A stretch of 34,288 nucleotides of DNA from Ectobacillus antri. GTDB taxonomy: Bacteria; Bacillota; Bacilli; Bacillales; Bacillaceae_G. Made by a program: the position numbers and the translations under genes. This document shows, piece after piece, positions 23,417 through 32,352 of this stretch. The stretch's first letter is position 1. Every line of letters begins with the position of its first letter. Where the stretch lies: the NCBI RefSeq assembly GCF_003852715.1, contig NZ_RIAV01000025.1, forward strand, positions 1 through 34,288. Reading direction: 5' to 3'. The notes under the pieces are model-generated. The model did not search any database. It saw only the letters and a program-made list of their open reading frames with translations, and was not told the DNA's origin.

Positions 23417-23443
23417 AAAGGTCATCCCTAGCGGGTGGCCTTT
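23417..23443 (+). terminator. Terminator-like hairpin after the membrane peptide
   Basis: AAAGGTCATCC pairs with GGGTGGCCTTT over 11 bp (two G-U), loop CTAGC. The T run after the stem is short (TTTG). Confidence 0.65.
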
Positions 23444-23513
23444 GTGCGTACATACGTCTTATTTTGCAGCACGGCTCGTATACTAAAGAGAAGTCCATTT
23501 TAAGGAGGCGCTT

Positions 23514-24269
23514 ATGAGTAAAGCGAAGAAGTTGGCTGTGGTAAATGTAGTTGGATTTCTTCTCGTACTAATTGTTAATTATGTTTCGCAGCGTGGTGGT
23601 GAAAATACAAGCAAGATTTCAGATTCCATCGATATTTTGTTCAAGCCGGCAAATTACGCTTTTTCCATATGGGGGCTGATTTATTTACTGCTAGGTATTT
23701 GGGTGATTCGCCAGTTTTTTGCTACGGGAAACGAAGCGGCAATGTATGAAAGAATTGGCTATTGGTTCTTTATCAATTGTGTGTTAAACAGCTTATGGGT
23801 TATTTTATTCGCCTATAAAAAATTTAATCTGACCTTACTTTGTATGCTTGGCATATTAGCAACGTTAATTGTCATTTACCAAAAGATACAAACCTCGGAT
23901 GTATCTCGGTTGTATAGGTTACCATTTTCTATTTACCTAGGCTGGATCTCGGTTGCGACCATTGTAAATGTGTTTATTGTTTTTTACACGAATGAAATAA
24001 CGAGCTTTTTGGGACTAAATGAGCAAGCATGGGCGATTGTGATGGTAGTAATCGGTGGTCTACTTGGCATTTGGTTCACAACAAAACATAACGATATTGC
24101 ATATTCACTCGTATTTATTTGGGCATATGTTGCTATTATGATGCGATATGAAGCAACGGATTATATATATCGCACAGCTCTCGTGATGGTTGTTTTACTT
24201 AGTGCAAATATTGTGTGGCAGTTTGTACGGCGGATGAAGAGCAAGCAAATGGATAAAGAAGGTATATGA
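23514..24269 (+). CDS. TspO/MBR-like tryptophan-rich membrane protein
   Basis: 251 residues with about seven hydrophobic segments; conserved-looking FKPANYAFSIWGLIYLLLG (~43-61), NCVLNSLWVILFAYKKFN and YLGWISVATIVN. Trp-rich helices and the PANYAFSIWG block are typical of the long bacterial TspO-like group, which bind tetrapyrroles in characterised members; the ligand here is unknown. AAGGAGGCGCTT precedes the ATG. It is monocistronic, with a terminator overlapping its stop. Confidence 0.75.
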   Translation: MSKAKKLAVVNVVGFLLVLIVNYVSQRGGENTSKISDSIDILFKPANYAFSIWGLIYLLLGIWVIRQFFATGNEAAMYERIGYWFFINCVLNSLWVILFAYKKFNLTLLCMLGILATLIVIYQKIQTSDVSRLYRLPFSIYLGWISVATIVNVFIVFYTNEITSFLGLNEQAWAIVMVVIGGLLGIWFTTKHNDIAYSLVFIWAYVAIMMRYEATDYIYRTALVMVVLLSANIVWQFVRRMKSKQMDKEGI

Positions 24270-24287
24270 ACATACCTTCTTTTTTTA
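24255..24287 (+). terminator. Intrinsic terminator after the TspO-like gene
   Basis: AAAGAAGGTAT (24255-24265) pairs perfectly with ATACCTTCTTT (24272-24282), followed by more T. The stem contains the last codons and stop of the gene. Confidence 0.92.
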
Positions 24288-24363
24288 TTAAAAAATAATT
24301 ATACAAAAGTTATAAAAATATTATAAAATATATAAAAATTATTTTTTTAGAGAGGGATTTTGT

Positions 24364-25884
24364 ATGGTTAACAAAAATAGAATTATGATGTATTTGGCGA
24401 CTGTAGCAGTGTTTTTAGCTGTCATGGTACATATACTTCATCGCTCTTTTCACTTTTTGGGAGATTATATACGACTAGGAGGCGTTACCGAGTTTACCAG
24501 TGGTGCTGCGGTAGGGCAAAATGTGTTGTTAGGTGCGCCAATTATTTTTCTTATTTTGAGTTTTATCTTATACCGAAAGCATCATCAACATGTACCACTA
24601 TTTCTTATGCTAACAATGACTTTTAGCAGTATTTCCACTATCGCAGGCGGATATGGACTCGTGGAATATCACTTTTCTATTTTCTTTGTACTAGCATGTT
24701 TGGCTTACTTTGATTCTATTAAGCTCATTGTAATTAGTACTGTTATCTTTGCCGTGCATCACTTGGGTGGCTACTTTCTTTTACCAGAGCTTATTTGCGG
24801 AACGAGCGAATATCGCTTTAGTCTACTATTAATACATGCTATTTATTTAATTTTGACGAGCGGTGCTATTGTTTTGTTCATTTATAGTAAGATGCGTAGC
24901 AATCACGTATTTACATCACAGAAGAAACAGCATGAGCAGGCAACGCAGGAAACGATTGCAAATTTGCAAGCTGTTGTAGCAAGCATGAATGATTATGTAC
25001 AAACATTGCTAAATGGCATGTGCCAAACAAATCAAGCGGCTGAACAGATTGTCGCTTCTGTCGAAACGATGACCAAAGATATTGAAAAGCAAACAAGGCA
25101 AGCGAAGGGCAGTGCAGAAATGTTGCATCGGATGGCGGAAAGTATGAGTGAGATTATGGATGCGACAACAGCTGTTAGTGCGCAAATGCAGTATGCTACG
25201 ACGAAAGCAGATGAAGGAAGAGATACAAATTTACAGGTAATTACGAGAATGAAAGAGCTGCAATATGTGGTAACAAGTATGACAGACAGTATTCAAAAGC
25301 TAGTTTCGTTTTCTGAGGAGATTGCTGCAGCTGTTTCGGTTATTTCCGATCTTTCTGAGCAGACGAATATGCTGGCATTAAATGCATCGATCGAAGCGGC
25401 AAGAGCTGGAGAGCATGGTAGAGGATTCGCTATTGTGGCCGATGAAGTTCGTAAGTTAGCGCAGCAAAGCCGCGCGGCAACAGATGGCATTCATGCGGTT
25501 ATTACAAATGTGAAAGCAGAAACAACGCAAGCTGTAGCTGTTTCGCAGCAAGGGGAGCGAGATATGGAGCAGGCGCTTATGTTTGTAGCTTCAACAGAGA
25601 CTTTGTTTGAAGCAATTTCCGACTCGGTTATGCAGGTAGAGAAGCAGGTTAAGCATATTTTAGAGCGGTCTGAGCAAACAAAAGAGGAGTCGGCAGGTGT
25701 GACAGAGGCGGTTTCAGGTACGATTCATACTATGGAGGAAGCACTCGTATTATCAGAAGACATTGAAGGATCGACAAAACAGCAACTGTTAGTAATGGAG
25801 AACATCACGCATGTCGTTGAGCAGCTTTCTGATGTCTCTTTGCAGCTTAGGAGACAAACAGAGAAATTGCAAGAGTTGGTGTAG
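24364..25884 (+). CDS. Methyl-accepting chemotaxis protein with a six-helix membrane sensor
   Basis: 506 residues. The first ~180 residues hold about six transmembrane helices with short loops (e.g. [45 protein letters not shown]) rather than a periplasmic ligand domain, so the signal is probably sensed in the membrane. No HAMP domain is evident. The cytoplasmic helical hairpin follows; its tip [20 protein letters not shown] then [20 protein letters not shown] is the diagnostic MCP signalling sequence. Gln/Glu-rich helices either side are methylation candidates. GAGAGGGATTTTGT precedes the ATG. Signals to CheA/CheW encoded elsewhere. Confidence 0.93.
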   Translation: MVNKNRIMMYLATVAVFLAVMVHILHRSFHFLGDYIRLGGVTEFTSGAAVGQNVLLGAPIIFLILSFILYRKHHQHVPLFLMLTMTFSSISTIAGGYGLVEYHFSIFFVLACLAYFDSIKLIVISTVIFAVHHLGGYFLLPELICGTSEYRFSLLLIHAIYLILTSGAIVLFIYSKMRSNHVFTSQKKQHEQATQETIANLQAVVASMNDYVQTLLNGMCQTNQAAEQIVASVETMTKDIEKQTRQAKGSAEMLHRMAESMSEIMDATTAVSAQMQYATTKADEGRDTNLQVITRMKELQYVVTSMTDSIQKLVSFSEEIAAAVSVISDLSEQTNMLALNASIEAARAGEHGRGFAIVADEVRKLAQQSRAATDGIHAVITNVKAETTQAVAVSQQGERDMEQALMFVASTETLFEAISDSVMQVEKQVKHILERSEQTKEESAGVTEAVSGTIHTMEEALVLSEDIEGSTKQQLLVMENITHVVEQLSDVSLQLRRQTEKLQELV

Positions 25885-25967
25885 GTATAAAACTGAAAAC
25901 TCTTGCAACTTATAAGGGGAAAAGCATATAATAAAAGAAATTCGTACGAAAAGGAGGTGGGGAAGAG

Positions 25968-26099
25968 ATGAATTACGTTTTGGCTGCACGCGCATCATTT
26001 TTAGATTTTATCTACATTTGCCGCGCAATTTTTCATGTTACAGCTGTTAACGGGACAGGTCTGTCCTTTTACAACTGTATAGCAGCTATAAAAAAGTAA
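25968..26099 (+). CDS. 43-residue leader peptide upstream of the ABC-F gene
   Basis: ATG 25968 has a near-perfect AAGGAGGTGG Shine-Dalgarno. The product begins MNYVLAARASFLDFIYICRA and ends SFYNCIAAIKK at TAA 26097-26099. It lies 141 bp upstream of an ABC-F gene, in front of mutually exclusive hairpins. This is the usual layout for leaders whose translation senses ribosome-targeting antibiotics. Its 3' part overlaps a hairpin GGACAG/CTGTCC (26053-26066). The peptide is probably regulatory rather than functional in itself. Confidence 0.6.
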   Translation: MNYVLAARASFLDFIYICRAIFHVTAVNGTGLSFYNCIAAIKK

Positions 26100-26102
26100 G
26101 GA

Positions 26103-26146
26103 TTCTCTTCACCTACTACTACGGAATCATAGAATGGTGAAAAGAA
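26103..26146 (+). promoter_or_regulatory. Candidate antiterminator hairpin
   Basis: TTCTCTTCACC (26103-26113) pairs with GGTGAAAAGAA (26136-26146) with one mismatch in 11. The right arm overlaps the left arm of the following terminator (26140-26150), so both cannot form together. It starts 4 bases after the leader peptide stop, where a stalled or terminating ribosome would decide which one forms. Confidence 0.55.
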
Positions 26147-26168
26147 GAGCCGCTGTGCTCTTTTTTTC
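26140..26168 (+). terminator. Attenuator terminator 1 before the ABC-F gene
   Basis: AAAAGAAGAGC pairs with GCTCTTTTTTT around loop CGCTGT, ending in a T run. It competes with the upstream antiterminator. Confidence 0.7.
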
Positions 26169-26176
26169 TATTCTTT

Positions 26177-26216
26177 AAAGGTCGCGGGGAGACATCTGTC
26201 TACTTGCGGCCTTTTT
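26177..26216 (+). terminator. Terminator 2 in the ABC-F leader
   Basis: AAAGGTCGC pairs with GCGGCCTTT (one mismatch), with inner AGAC/GTCT around ATCT, followed by TTTCC. It ends 24 bp before the ABC-F ATG, so it must be read through for expression. Confidence 0.7.
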
Positions 26217-26240
26217 CCATATCAAAAGGAGTACGAAACC

Positions 26241-28100
26241 ATGATTATTACACAAATTCATGATATTACGAAGTCGTTTGGCGGTAACATTATTTTTGAA
26301 AATTTGTCTGTGGAGATTCACGAAAAGGATCGGATTGGTCTCGTCGGCAGGAATGGAAGCGGTAAGACGACATTATTTCAATTGCTTGCTGGTGTGGAAG
26401 CGCCGGACAGCGGTATGATTCATATAAAAAAGGGACTGCGCGTTGGTTATCTTGCGCAAATTCCTGTATTCCCAGCCGGTACAACGGTACAGGAGGTTTT
26501 GGAAACAGCTTTTTCCGAGGTAAAGCAGCTAGAACGCAATATGAAGCGATTGGAAGAGCAAATGGGTAGCGAGACAGAGCAGCTCGAGAAGCTTTTGGAG
26601 GAATACGGGAAGGTGCAAGAGCGCTATCTATTTTTAGGTGGCTATGAAGTAGAGGCACAGCTTGCTAAAGTATGTAACGGATTGCAAATTACAAGCTTAC
26701 TGCCGCAGGTGTTTGCAATGCTCAGCGGCGGTGAACAGACGAAGGTGTGTTTGGCGCTGATGCTGCTGCAAAATCCTGATTTACTGTTGTTAGATGAGCC
26801 GACAAATCATCTCGACATTGGTGCAGTCGAATGGCTAGAACAATTTTTGCAGGAGTACAGCGGTACAATTGCTATCATCTCGCATGATCGCTATTTTTTA
26901 GATGCGGTTGTTACAAAAATTATTGATTTGGAGGACGGAGAGCTTCATGTGTATCACACGAACTACTCCGGTTTTGTAAAGGAAAAGCAAGAGCGCTTAT
27001 TGTTAGAGTTTCAGGCGTATGAAGAACAACAAAAAAAGATAAAGAAAATGAAGGAAGCAATTAAGCGTTTGAGGGAATGGGCCAATCAGGCAAACCCGCC
27101 GAACGAGGGTCTGCATCGCCGCGCACGTAATATGGAGCGCGCGCTGGAGCGAATGGAGAAACTGAAGCGGCCGATCTTAGAGCACAAAAAAATGGGGCTT
27201 GCGTTCCGGCAAGGAGAGCGAAGCGGGAAGGATGTTGTTCGGGTAGAGGGTGTGACGAAGTCGTTTGGCGATAAGACGTTATTTTACGACGCAACCTTAC
27301 ATCTGCAGTTTCAGGAGCGAGCCGCAATCGTTGGACAAAACGGCAGTGGCAAAACAACCTTAGTTAAAATGTTGCTTGGTGAGGAGACGATAGATGCAGG
27401 TAAAATCCAGCTTGGAGGCAGTGTAAAGGTGGGCTATCTGTCACAGCACTTACCTGGCAGTACGAATAACACAGTACTTGAAGCATTCCGCGAACAGGTT
27501 TCTGTGACGGAGGGAGAAGCGAGACACATTTTAGCGGGCTTCTTATTTTACGGATTTTCTGTATTTAAAAAGACGAATCAGCTTAGCGGCGGCGAACGGA
27601 TGCGTTTGCGCCTTGCGCAGCTTATGCACCAAGATGTAAACTTTCTTATTTTAGATGAACCGACCAATCATCTTGATATTGAGTCGCGCGAAGTACTGGA
27701 GGAAGCTCTAGAGAACTATGAAGGAACGATTTTGGCTATCTCGCATGACCGCTACTTTTTAAATAAGCTGTTTGACAAAACGTACTGGATTCAAAATGGT
27801 GCACTACATGGCTTTGCAGGAAATTATGAATGGGCTAGGAAGAAGTTAGCCGAGCGAATGCCGGTGGAGGAGAAGATAGTAGTACCAAAGCGAGTCGTGA
27901 AGGTAAAGGAAGCTTCAACTGATGCAGAATGGAAGCAATTAGAGAGAGAGCTCGAACAGATGGAGGAGCAACTGTTTGTATTAGAAGAAAAGATGACGCA
28001 GGAAGTAGACTTGCATGAGCTACAGAAACTGCAGAAAGAGAAGGATGAACTAGAGGAGAAGCGTGCTATGGTATATGAGGAGTTGGAGCGGCTGTTGTGA
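26241..28100 (+). CDS. ABC-F family ATPase (ribosome-associated, possible antibiotic resistance)
   Basis: 619 residues, soluble, no membrane helices. Two ATP-binding cassettes: the first with GRNGSGKTT (~37-45), LSGGEQTKV and LLLLDEPTNHLD; the second with GQNGSGKTT, LSGGERMRLRLAQ and LILDEPTNHLD. The linker between them is long and basic (KKMKEAIKRLREWANQA, HRRARNMERALERMEK), the part that enters the ribosome in ABC-F proteins. The C-terminal ~60 residues form a Glu/Lys coiled coil. AAAAGGAGTACG precedes the ATG. The attenuator leader upstream suggests induction by translation inhibitors, as for Vga/Msr/VmlR-type proteins; a housekeeping translation-factor role cannot be excluded. Confidence 0.9.
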   Translation: MIITQIHDITKSFGGNIIFENLSVEIHEKDRIGLVGRNGSGKTTLFQLLAGVEAPDSGMIHIKKGLRVGYLAQIPVFPAGTTVQEVLETAFSEVKQLERNMKRLEEQMGSETEQLEKLLEEYGKVQERYLFLGGYEVEAQLAKVCNGLQITSLLPQVFAMLSGGEQTKVCLALMLLQNPDLLLLDEPTNHLDIGAVEWLEQFLQEYSGTIAIISHDRYFLDAVVTKIIDLEDGELHVYHTNYSGFVKEKQERLLLEFQAYEEQQKKIKKMKEAIKRLREWANQANPPNEGLHRRARNMERALERMEKLKRPILEHKKMGLAFRQGERSGKDVVRVEGVTKSFGDKTLFYDATLHLQFQERAAIVGQNGSGKTTLVKMLLGEETIDAGKIQLGGSVKVGYLSQHLPGSTNNTVLEAFREQVSVTEGEARHILAGFLFYGFSVFKKTNQLSGGERMRLRLAQLMHQDVNFLILDEPTNHLDIESREVLEEALENYEGTILAISHDRYFLNKLFDKTYWIQNGALHGFAGNYEWARKKLAERMPVEEKIVVPKRVVKVKEASTDAEWKQLERELEQMEEQLFVLEEKMTQEVDLHELQKLQKEKDELEEKRAMVYEELERLL

Positions 28101-28142
28101 TGCGAGTTGCCAAATTAAGTGCAAAAGTCGCCAGATTCCATG

Positions 28143-28169
28143 AGGAGAGTGCCCACTCTCCTTTTTTTA
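28143..28169 (+). terminator. Intrinsic terminator after the ABC-F gene
   Basis: GGAGAG pairs with CTCTCC around TGCCCA (stem may extend by one or two pairs), followed by seven T. It shows that the downstream kinase gene starts after this point rather than at 28097. Confidence 0.88.
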
Positions 28170-28240
28170 TAGAAATAAGCAGGGATATAATCGCACTAAT
28201 AGAAGATAGTAGCGTTATATTTTATGAAAGAAGGGCTAAT

Positions 28241-29395
28241 ATGCTGAAATTCATAAGGCTTGTTATGCTGGTTTTTATCCCTATTGTGTATATGCAGCAC
28301 GCTACACTTATATCACATAAGATATTCATTGTAATGGCAATGTTGGCGTTTGTTGTCACGCATACTATGATGATGAAGATAGGTCAAAGGGTGTTTTATG
28401 CCTGTATTATAGTGGACTTTATTCTAATTGGCGCTTTCGGCTTTGTATTTGCGCCTTCTACGCTGTATTTAATTTTATTTGGTGTAGAGGGTGTTACGTT
28501 GTTTCTTATGACAGGCAATAGAATGATACTTTCTGTATTTTCACTGCTGTTTTTTGCAATTTGGGGGAGTATTGTGGGTTATACGTATATGAGGTTCGAG
28601 GTAATAGAGATTATGGGGAACTTGCTTAATTTTACGTTGATCTTGTTTCAAGTGTTGGTGGGGGGGTTAATTCGTAAGCTAGAGCAAGCAAGGATGCAAG
28701 TAAACAGGCAGTATGATGAGCTACATGAGTCGCATGCGCAGTTATCTGTATATGCAAAAGAAGTTGAGTCATTAACCGTTATTCGAGAACGAAATAAAAT
28801 TGCGCGTGATATTCATGATACGGTAGGTCATAACATGACAGCTCTGCTTGTACAATTGCAGCTCGCTGAGGAGTTAGTAAAGCAAGGGCGGCCAGAAGCG
28901 CATGAGACGTTACATATTTGTAGTCATTTAGCAAGGAGCTCTTTACAGGAAATTAGATTGTCCGTCCGTACGTTGAAAGAGGACGGAGAGAAGGACAACT
29001 TAATTGTTGGCATTCGTACGATTCTAGAAGATTTTGCAAAGTCAGCAGATGTTGAAGTTGCCTTTCAATTGCAAGGAGACCCCATGATCATTCCGATGTC
29101 ATTGCATCCGACCATTGCGAGAACGATACAGGAATCTCTTACGAATGCGAAGCGTCACGGCGATGCGACGCTTTGTCACGTAGAGCTTACCTGTGAGGAA
29201 GACCGGATTTGTCTCGTTATTTCTGATAACGGGAAGGGTGCGCACGTGTTTAAACCAGGATTTGGGCTGATAAATATGAAAGGGCGAATTGAAGAGCACG
29301 GAGGTTCTGTACAATTTAAAAGTAAAGAGGGATTTCATGTACAAGTGGAGTTTCCTCTGTTACAAAAGAAATGGGTGATTGGAGGATCCTTATGA
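28241..29395 (+). CDS. NarL-type sensor histidine kinase, LnrJ-like
   Basis: 384 residues. Five or six transmembrane helices in the first ~145 residues with short loops, a linker coiled coil, then a HisKA_3 domain with RERNKIARDIHDTVGHN (His192) and a HATPase with SLTNAKRHG, ISDNGKGAH and GFGLINMKGRIEEHGG. The start is ATG 28241 with GAAGGG upstream. The frame is open to 28097, but a terminator lies in that stretch. ATGA overlap with the regulator gene. With the following genes it matches the order and sizes of B. subtilis lnrJKLMN, a system for linearmycin-type membrane-active polyenes. Confidence 0.88.
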   Translation: MLKFIRLVMLVFIPIVYMQHATLISHKIFIVMAMLAFVVTHTMMMKIGQRVFYACIIVDFILIGAFGFVFAPSTLYLILFGVEGVTLFLMTGNRMILSVFSLLFFAIWGSIVGYTYMRFEVIEIMGNLLNFTLILFQVLVGGLIRKLEQARMQVNRQYDELHESHAQLSVYAKEVESLTVIRERNKIARDIHDTVGHNMTALLVQLQLAEELVKQGRPEAHETLHICSHLARSSLQEIRLSVRTLKEDGEKDNLIVGIRTILEDFAKSADVEVAFQLQGDPMIIPMSLHPTIARTIQESLTNAKRHGDATLCHVELTCEEDRICLVISDNGKGAHVFKPGFGLINMKGRIEEHGGSVQFKSKEGFHVQVEFPLLQKKWVIGGSL

Positions 29396-30054
29396 TACGC
29401 GTGATGATTGTAGATGATCAGCCCCTTATTAGAGACGGGTTGGCGATGCTGTTAAATCTTCGACCTGAAATTGAAATTGTCGCAGTCGCTGAAGATGGTG
29501 CGGATGCTGTAGCAAAGGCTGTAGAATTACAGCCGGATATTGTGTTAATGGATATTCGTATGCCAGGTGTCAATGGTGTGGAAGGTACAAGTCGAATACA
29601 GCAGTGTGTACCTGCAGTGAAAGTGATTATGCTGACAACGTTTAAAGATAGTGAATTAATCTTTGAAGCTTTGGAGAAGGGCGCTAGCGGCTATCTATTA
29701 AAAGATATGCCGACTGATACGATTGTCCAAGCTATTTTAACGGCGCATGCAGGCGGACTGGTTTTGCCACCGGAAATGACAGGGCAGATTTTAGTTGAGT
29801 TACGAAAAACAAAAGTAATAGAGGCAGAGAAAAAGGATGTACCTTATACATTATTTGAGCTGACTGAAAGAGAGATAGAGGTACTTAAAGAGATTGGATA
29901 TGGCTTAAATAATAGAGAAATTGCAGAGAAGCTGTATATTACGGAAGGAACCGTTAAAAATCATGTTTCTAGCCTGATACATAAGCTGGCGCTGCGAGAT
30001 CGAACGCAGGCCGCCATCTTTGCGGTTCGACATGGTATTTCGGAGTATGTATGA
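29392..30054 (+). CDS. LuxR/NarL-type response regulator, LnrK-like
   Basis: 220 residues. The receiver domain has DD at 8-9, phospho-acceptor Asp54 in VLMDIRMP, Thr in MLTTFKD and Lys in LLKDMP. The C-terminal HTH has LTEREIEVLKEIGYGLNNRE then IAEKLYITEGTVKNHVSSLI. The start is ATG 29392 after GGAGGATCCTT, overlapping the kinase stop by 4 bp. Probable target is the ABC operon starting at 30192. Confidence 0.92.
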   Translation: MIRVMIVDDQPLIRDGLAMLLNLRPEIEIVAVAEDGADAVAKAVELQPDIVLMDIRMPGVNGVEGTSRIQQCVPAVKVIMLTTFKDSELIFEALEKGASGYLLKDMPTDTIVQAILTAHAGGLVLPPEMTGQILVELRKTKVIEAEKKDVPYTLFELTEREIEVLKEIGYGLNNREIAEKLYITEGTVKNHVSSLIHKLALRDRTQAAIFAVRHGISEYV

Positions 30055-30078
30055 CTTTTGGCATAGTGAAAGTGAGAG

Positions 30079-30103
30079 AACAGCCGTTTTGGCTGTTTTT
30101 TTT
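30079..30103 (+). terminator. Intrinsic terminator between regulator and ABC genes
   Basis: AACAGCC pairs with GGCTGTT around GTTTT, followed by a T run. The ABC operon therefore needs its own promoter in 30104-30180, where GGGAAATACAGGAATGCAGAG lies but no clear -35/-10 is seen. Confidence 0.9.
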
Positions 30104-30191
30104 ATGCCGTTAATTCTATCGGAAGGTAGATGGGAAATACAGGAATGCAGAGTAAAATAAAAGTGAAATAAAAATAAGGGAGCGTGCTCAC

Positions 30192-31124
30192 ATGCTGGTC
30201 GTGCGAAATCTTACAAAGTCGTTTGCTCAAAAAGAAGTTGTAAAGGACATATCTTTTTCAATTGAAAAAGGAGAAGCGTTCGGTCTTCTTGGACCGAATG
30301 GTGCTGGTAAGTCTACCACCATCTCGATGATTTGTGGTCTTCTGCCTTATGATGGTGGAGATATTCGAATAGGCGATATTTCGGTGAAGGAAGCACCTAT
30401 GCAGGTTAAACGTAAAATAGGAGTCGTACCGCAGGAGATTGCATTATATCCAACGATGAGTGCGCGGGATAATTTAGTATTTTGGGGTAAGATGTATGGT
30501 TTACATGGGAAAGAAGTGAAAAAGCGTGCAGATGAAGTGTTAGAGTACGTTGGTCTTTATGACCGTGCTAAGGATAAGGTAGAAACATTTTCTGGGGGGA
30601 TGAAACGCCGTGTAAATATTGGCGCAGCTCTTATGCATACACCAGAGCTTCTCATTATGGATGAGCCGACTGTGGGCATTGATCCACAATCACGAAATCA
30701 TATTTTAGAAACCGTAAAGGCATTGAATGAAGATGGTATGACAGTCATTTATACGAGCCATTACATGGAGGAAGTAGAGTACTTATGCAAGAGAATTGCC
30801 GTAGTCGATCATGGTAAGTTAATTGCGCTGGGCACTAAAAGTGAGTTATGCAACCGTTTAGCGAACGGTATTGTGATTGGAATGAAGGTGAATCAAATGC
30901 AAGAGACATTTGTGCAAGAATTAAAAGCGCTACATCTGGTAGAGAGAGTTGTTACAAACGTAGAAGAACAAAGCTTTGACATATTTGTTTCAAGCGAAAC
31001 GGTGATTGGTGATGTTATCGCATGTACCACAAGACATGGCGTGCGAGTACTGGCACTAGAGGTAAGAGAACCAAACCTTGAAGCGCTGTTTCTACAATTA
31101 ACAGGACGTTCATTACGAGATTAG
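30192..31124 (+). CDS. ABC transporter ATPase, LnrL-like
   Basis: 310 residues. Walker A GPNGAGKSTT (~36-45), Q-loop VVPQEIALYPTMSARDNL, signature FSGGMKRRVNIGAALMH, Walker B LLIMDEPTVGIDP, H-loop TSHYMEEVEYLC; DrrA-like C-terminal extension. GGGAGCG precedes the ATG. Powers the two permeases encoded directly downstream (gaps of 12 and 13 bp), in one operon. Substrate is inferred from the operon layout, not visible in the protein. Confidence 0.9.
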   Translation: MLVVRNLTKSFAQKEVVKDISFSIEKGEAFGLLGPNGAGKSTTISMICGLLPYDGGDIRIGDISVKEAPMQVKRKIGVVPQEIALYPTMSARDNLVFWGKMYGLHGKEVKKRADEVLEYVGLYDRAKDKVETFSGGMKRRVNIGAALMHTPELLIMDEPTVGIDPQSRNHILETVKALNEDGMTVIYTSHYMEEVEYLCKRIAVVDHGKLIALGTKSELCNRLANGIVIGMKVNQMQETFVQELKALHLVERVVTNVEEQSFDIFVSSETVIGDVIACTTRHGVRVLALEVREPNLEALFLQLTGRSLRD

Positions 31125-31136
31125 GAGGGAAACGAT

Positions 31137-32339
31137 ATGAAAAGCTTGCTGGTTGCGTGGAAGGATTTTCGTATCCGAATCACAGACCGACGCGGTTTTT
31201 TGACAATGATACTTATGCCGCTGTTACTAACCGCGATTTTAGGGTCAGCACTTGAGAAATCGATGGGCGGTCAAGACGTCCCTAACACTACGTTAGCATA
31301 TTATCAAATGGATGAAGACAGCTTAGCTAATGAGTTTCGTAATACTGTACTAAAAAATAAGGAGTTGCGTGATTCTATTCAGCTAAAGGAAGTGTTATCA
31401 AAAGAAGAACTACAACGCCTTATACAAGATGGTAAGGCGGATGTAGGTTTAGTACTTCCTAGTCGCTGGAGTGAAAAGATAGAAAAGGGAGATTTTACAG
31501 ATACAATTTTGTTGGCAGACCCTGGGAAGGAGGTGCAAGCCACGATAATAGAGTCCATGGTACATTCATTTATGAAACGTGCATATATAATGTTTGTAGC
31601 AGCTGATGTGACTATACGTGACTTTGCCGGAGCTGAGCCTGTTATGACGGGTCAGGTCGATATGCAAGTTGCTTCGGCAGATATTATACGAAAGATAGAG
31701 GATATACAGGGGGTGACCGTGCAGGAAGAGGCGGTAGGTGAGAAGGTTGTTTCATCTATGCAATATTATGCCGCTGGTATGGGTGTGATGTTTATATTGT
31801 TTAATGCGACAATTGGCGCAAAAATGATTATGACAGAGCGAGCAACTGAAACACTAGCAAGATTATTGCGTACACCTACTACAATAAGCGATATCCTTCT
31901 TGGTAAGTTTCTCGGTACGCTGTTATTTTCAGGCACCCAGTTTTTCTTGTTTGTGGTGGTAACTCATTATGGATTTGGCGTAGCGTGGGGAGATAATATG
32001 GCGCAAATCATAGCGGTTGGATTGGCGTATATCGTTTGTGTGTCAGGTTTGTCAATGACGTTAGCAGCGTTCGTTCATAGTGAAAAAACTGCCGATATGA
32101 TAAATGGGGTAGGAATCCAGCTATTTGCTTTACTTGGTGGTTCTATGCTTCCGATCTATGCATTCTCCGACACAATGAAGACAGTATCCAACATTGCTCC
32201 TAACAAATGGGCACTTACGGGTTTGTTAGAAGTAATGGGAGGAACATCTTGGATGAATATACTGTTACCTATTAGTGTGCTTGTGATAGTTGGTATGCTG
32301 TCATTCACACTAGGGATATGGCGCTTACGTGTAAGATAA
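31137..32339 (+). CDS. ABC-2 type permease, LnrM-like
   Basis: 400 residues. One N-terminal transmembrane helix (GFLTMILMPLLLTAILGSAL), a large extracytoplasmic domain (about 45-215), then five helices (e.g. YYAAGMGVMFILFNATIGAK, FLGTLLFSGTQFFLFVVVTH, MNILLPISVLVIVGMLSFTL). ERATETLARLLRTPTTISDI is the cytoplasmic coupling segment. This is the DrrB/YhgE-like 1+5 layout. AGGAGGGAAACGAT precedes the ATG. Confidence 0.88.
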   Translation: MKSLLVAWKDFRIRITDRRGFLTMILMPLLLTAILGSALEKSMGGQDVPNTTLAYYQMDEDSLANEFRNTVLKNKELRDSIQLKEVLSKEELQRLIQDGKADVGLVLPSRWSEKIEKGDFTDTILLADPGKEVQATIIESMVHSFMKRAYIMFVAADVTIRDFAGAEPVMTGQVDMQVASADIIRKIEDIQGVTVQEEAVGEKVVSSMQYYAAGMGVMFILFNATIGAKMIMTERATETLARLLRTPTTISDILLGKFLGTLLFSGTQFFLFVVVTHYGFGVAWGDNMAQIIAVGLAYIVCVSGLSMTLAAFVHSEKTADMINGVGIQLFALLGGSMLPIYAFSDTMKTVSNIAPNKWALTGLLEVMGGTSWMNILLPISVLVIVGMLSFTLGIWRLRVR

Positions 32340-32352
32340 GGAGGAAAGAAAC

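Noticed and set aside
28097-28240. N-terminal extension of the LnrJ-like kinase
   Set aside because: The stretch contains the ABC-F terminator (28143-28169) and gives a soluble tail unlike the family. ATG 28241 has its own ribosome binding site and starts directly at the first membrane helix.
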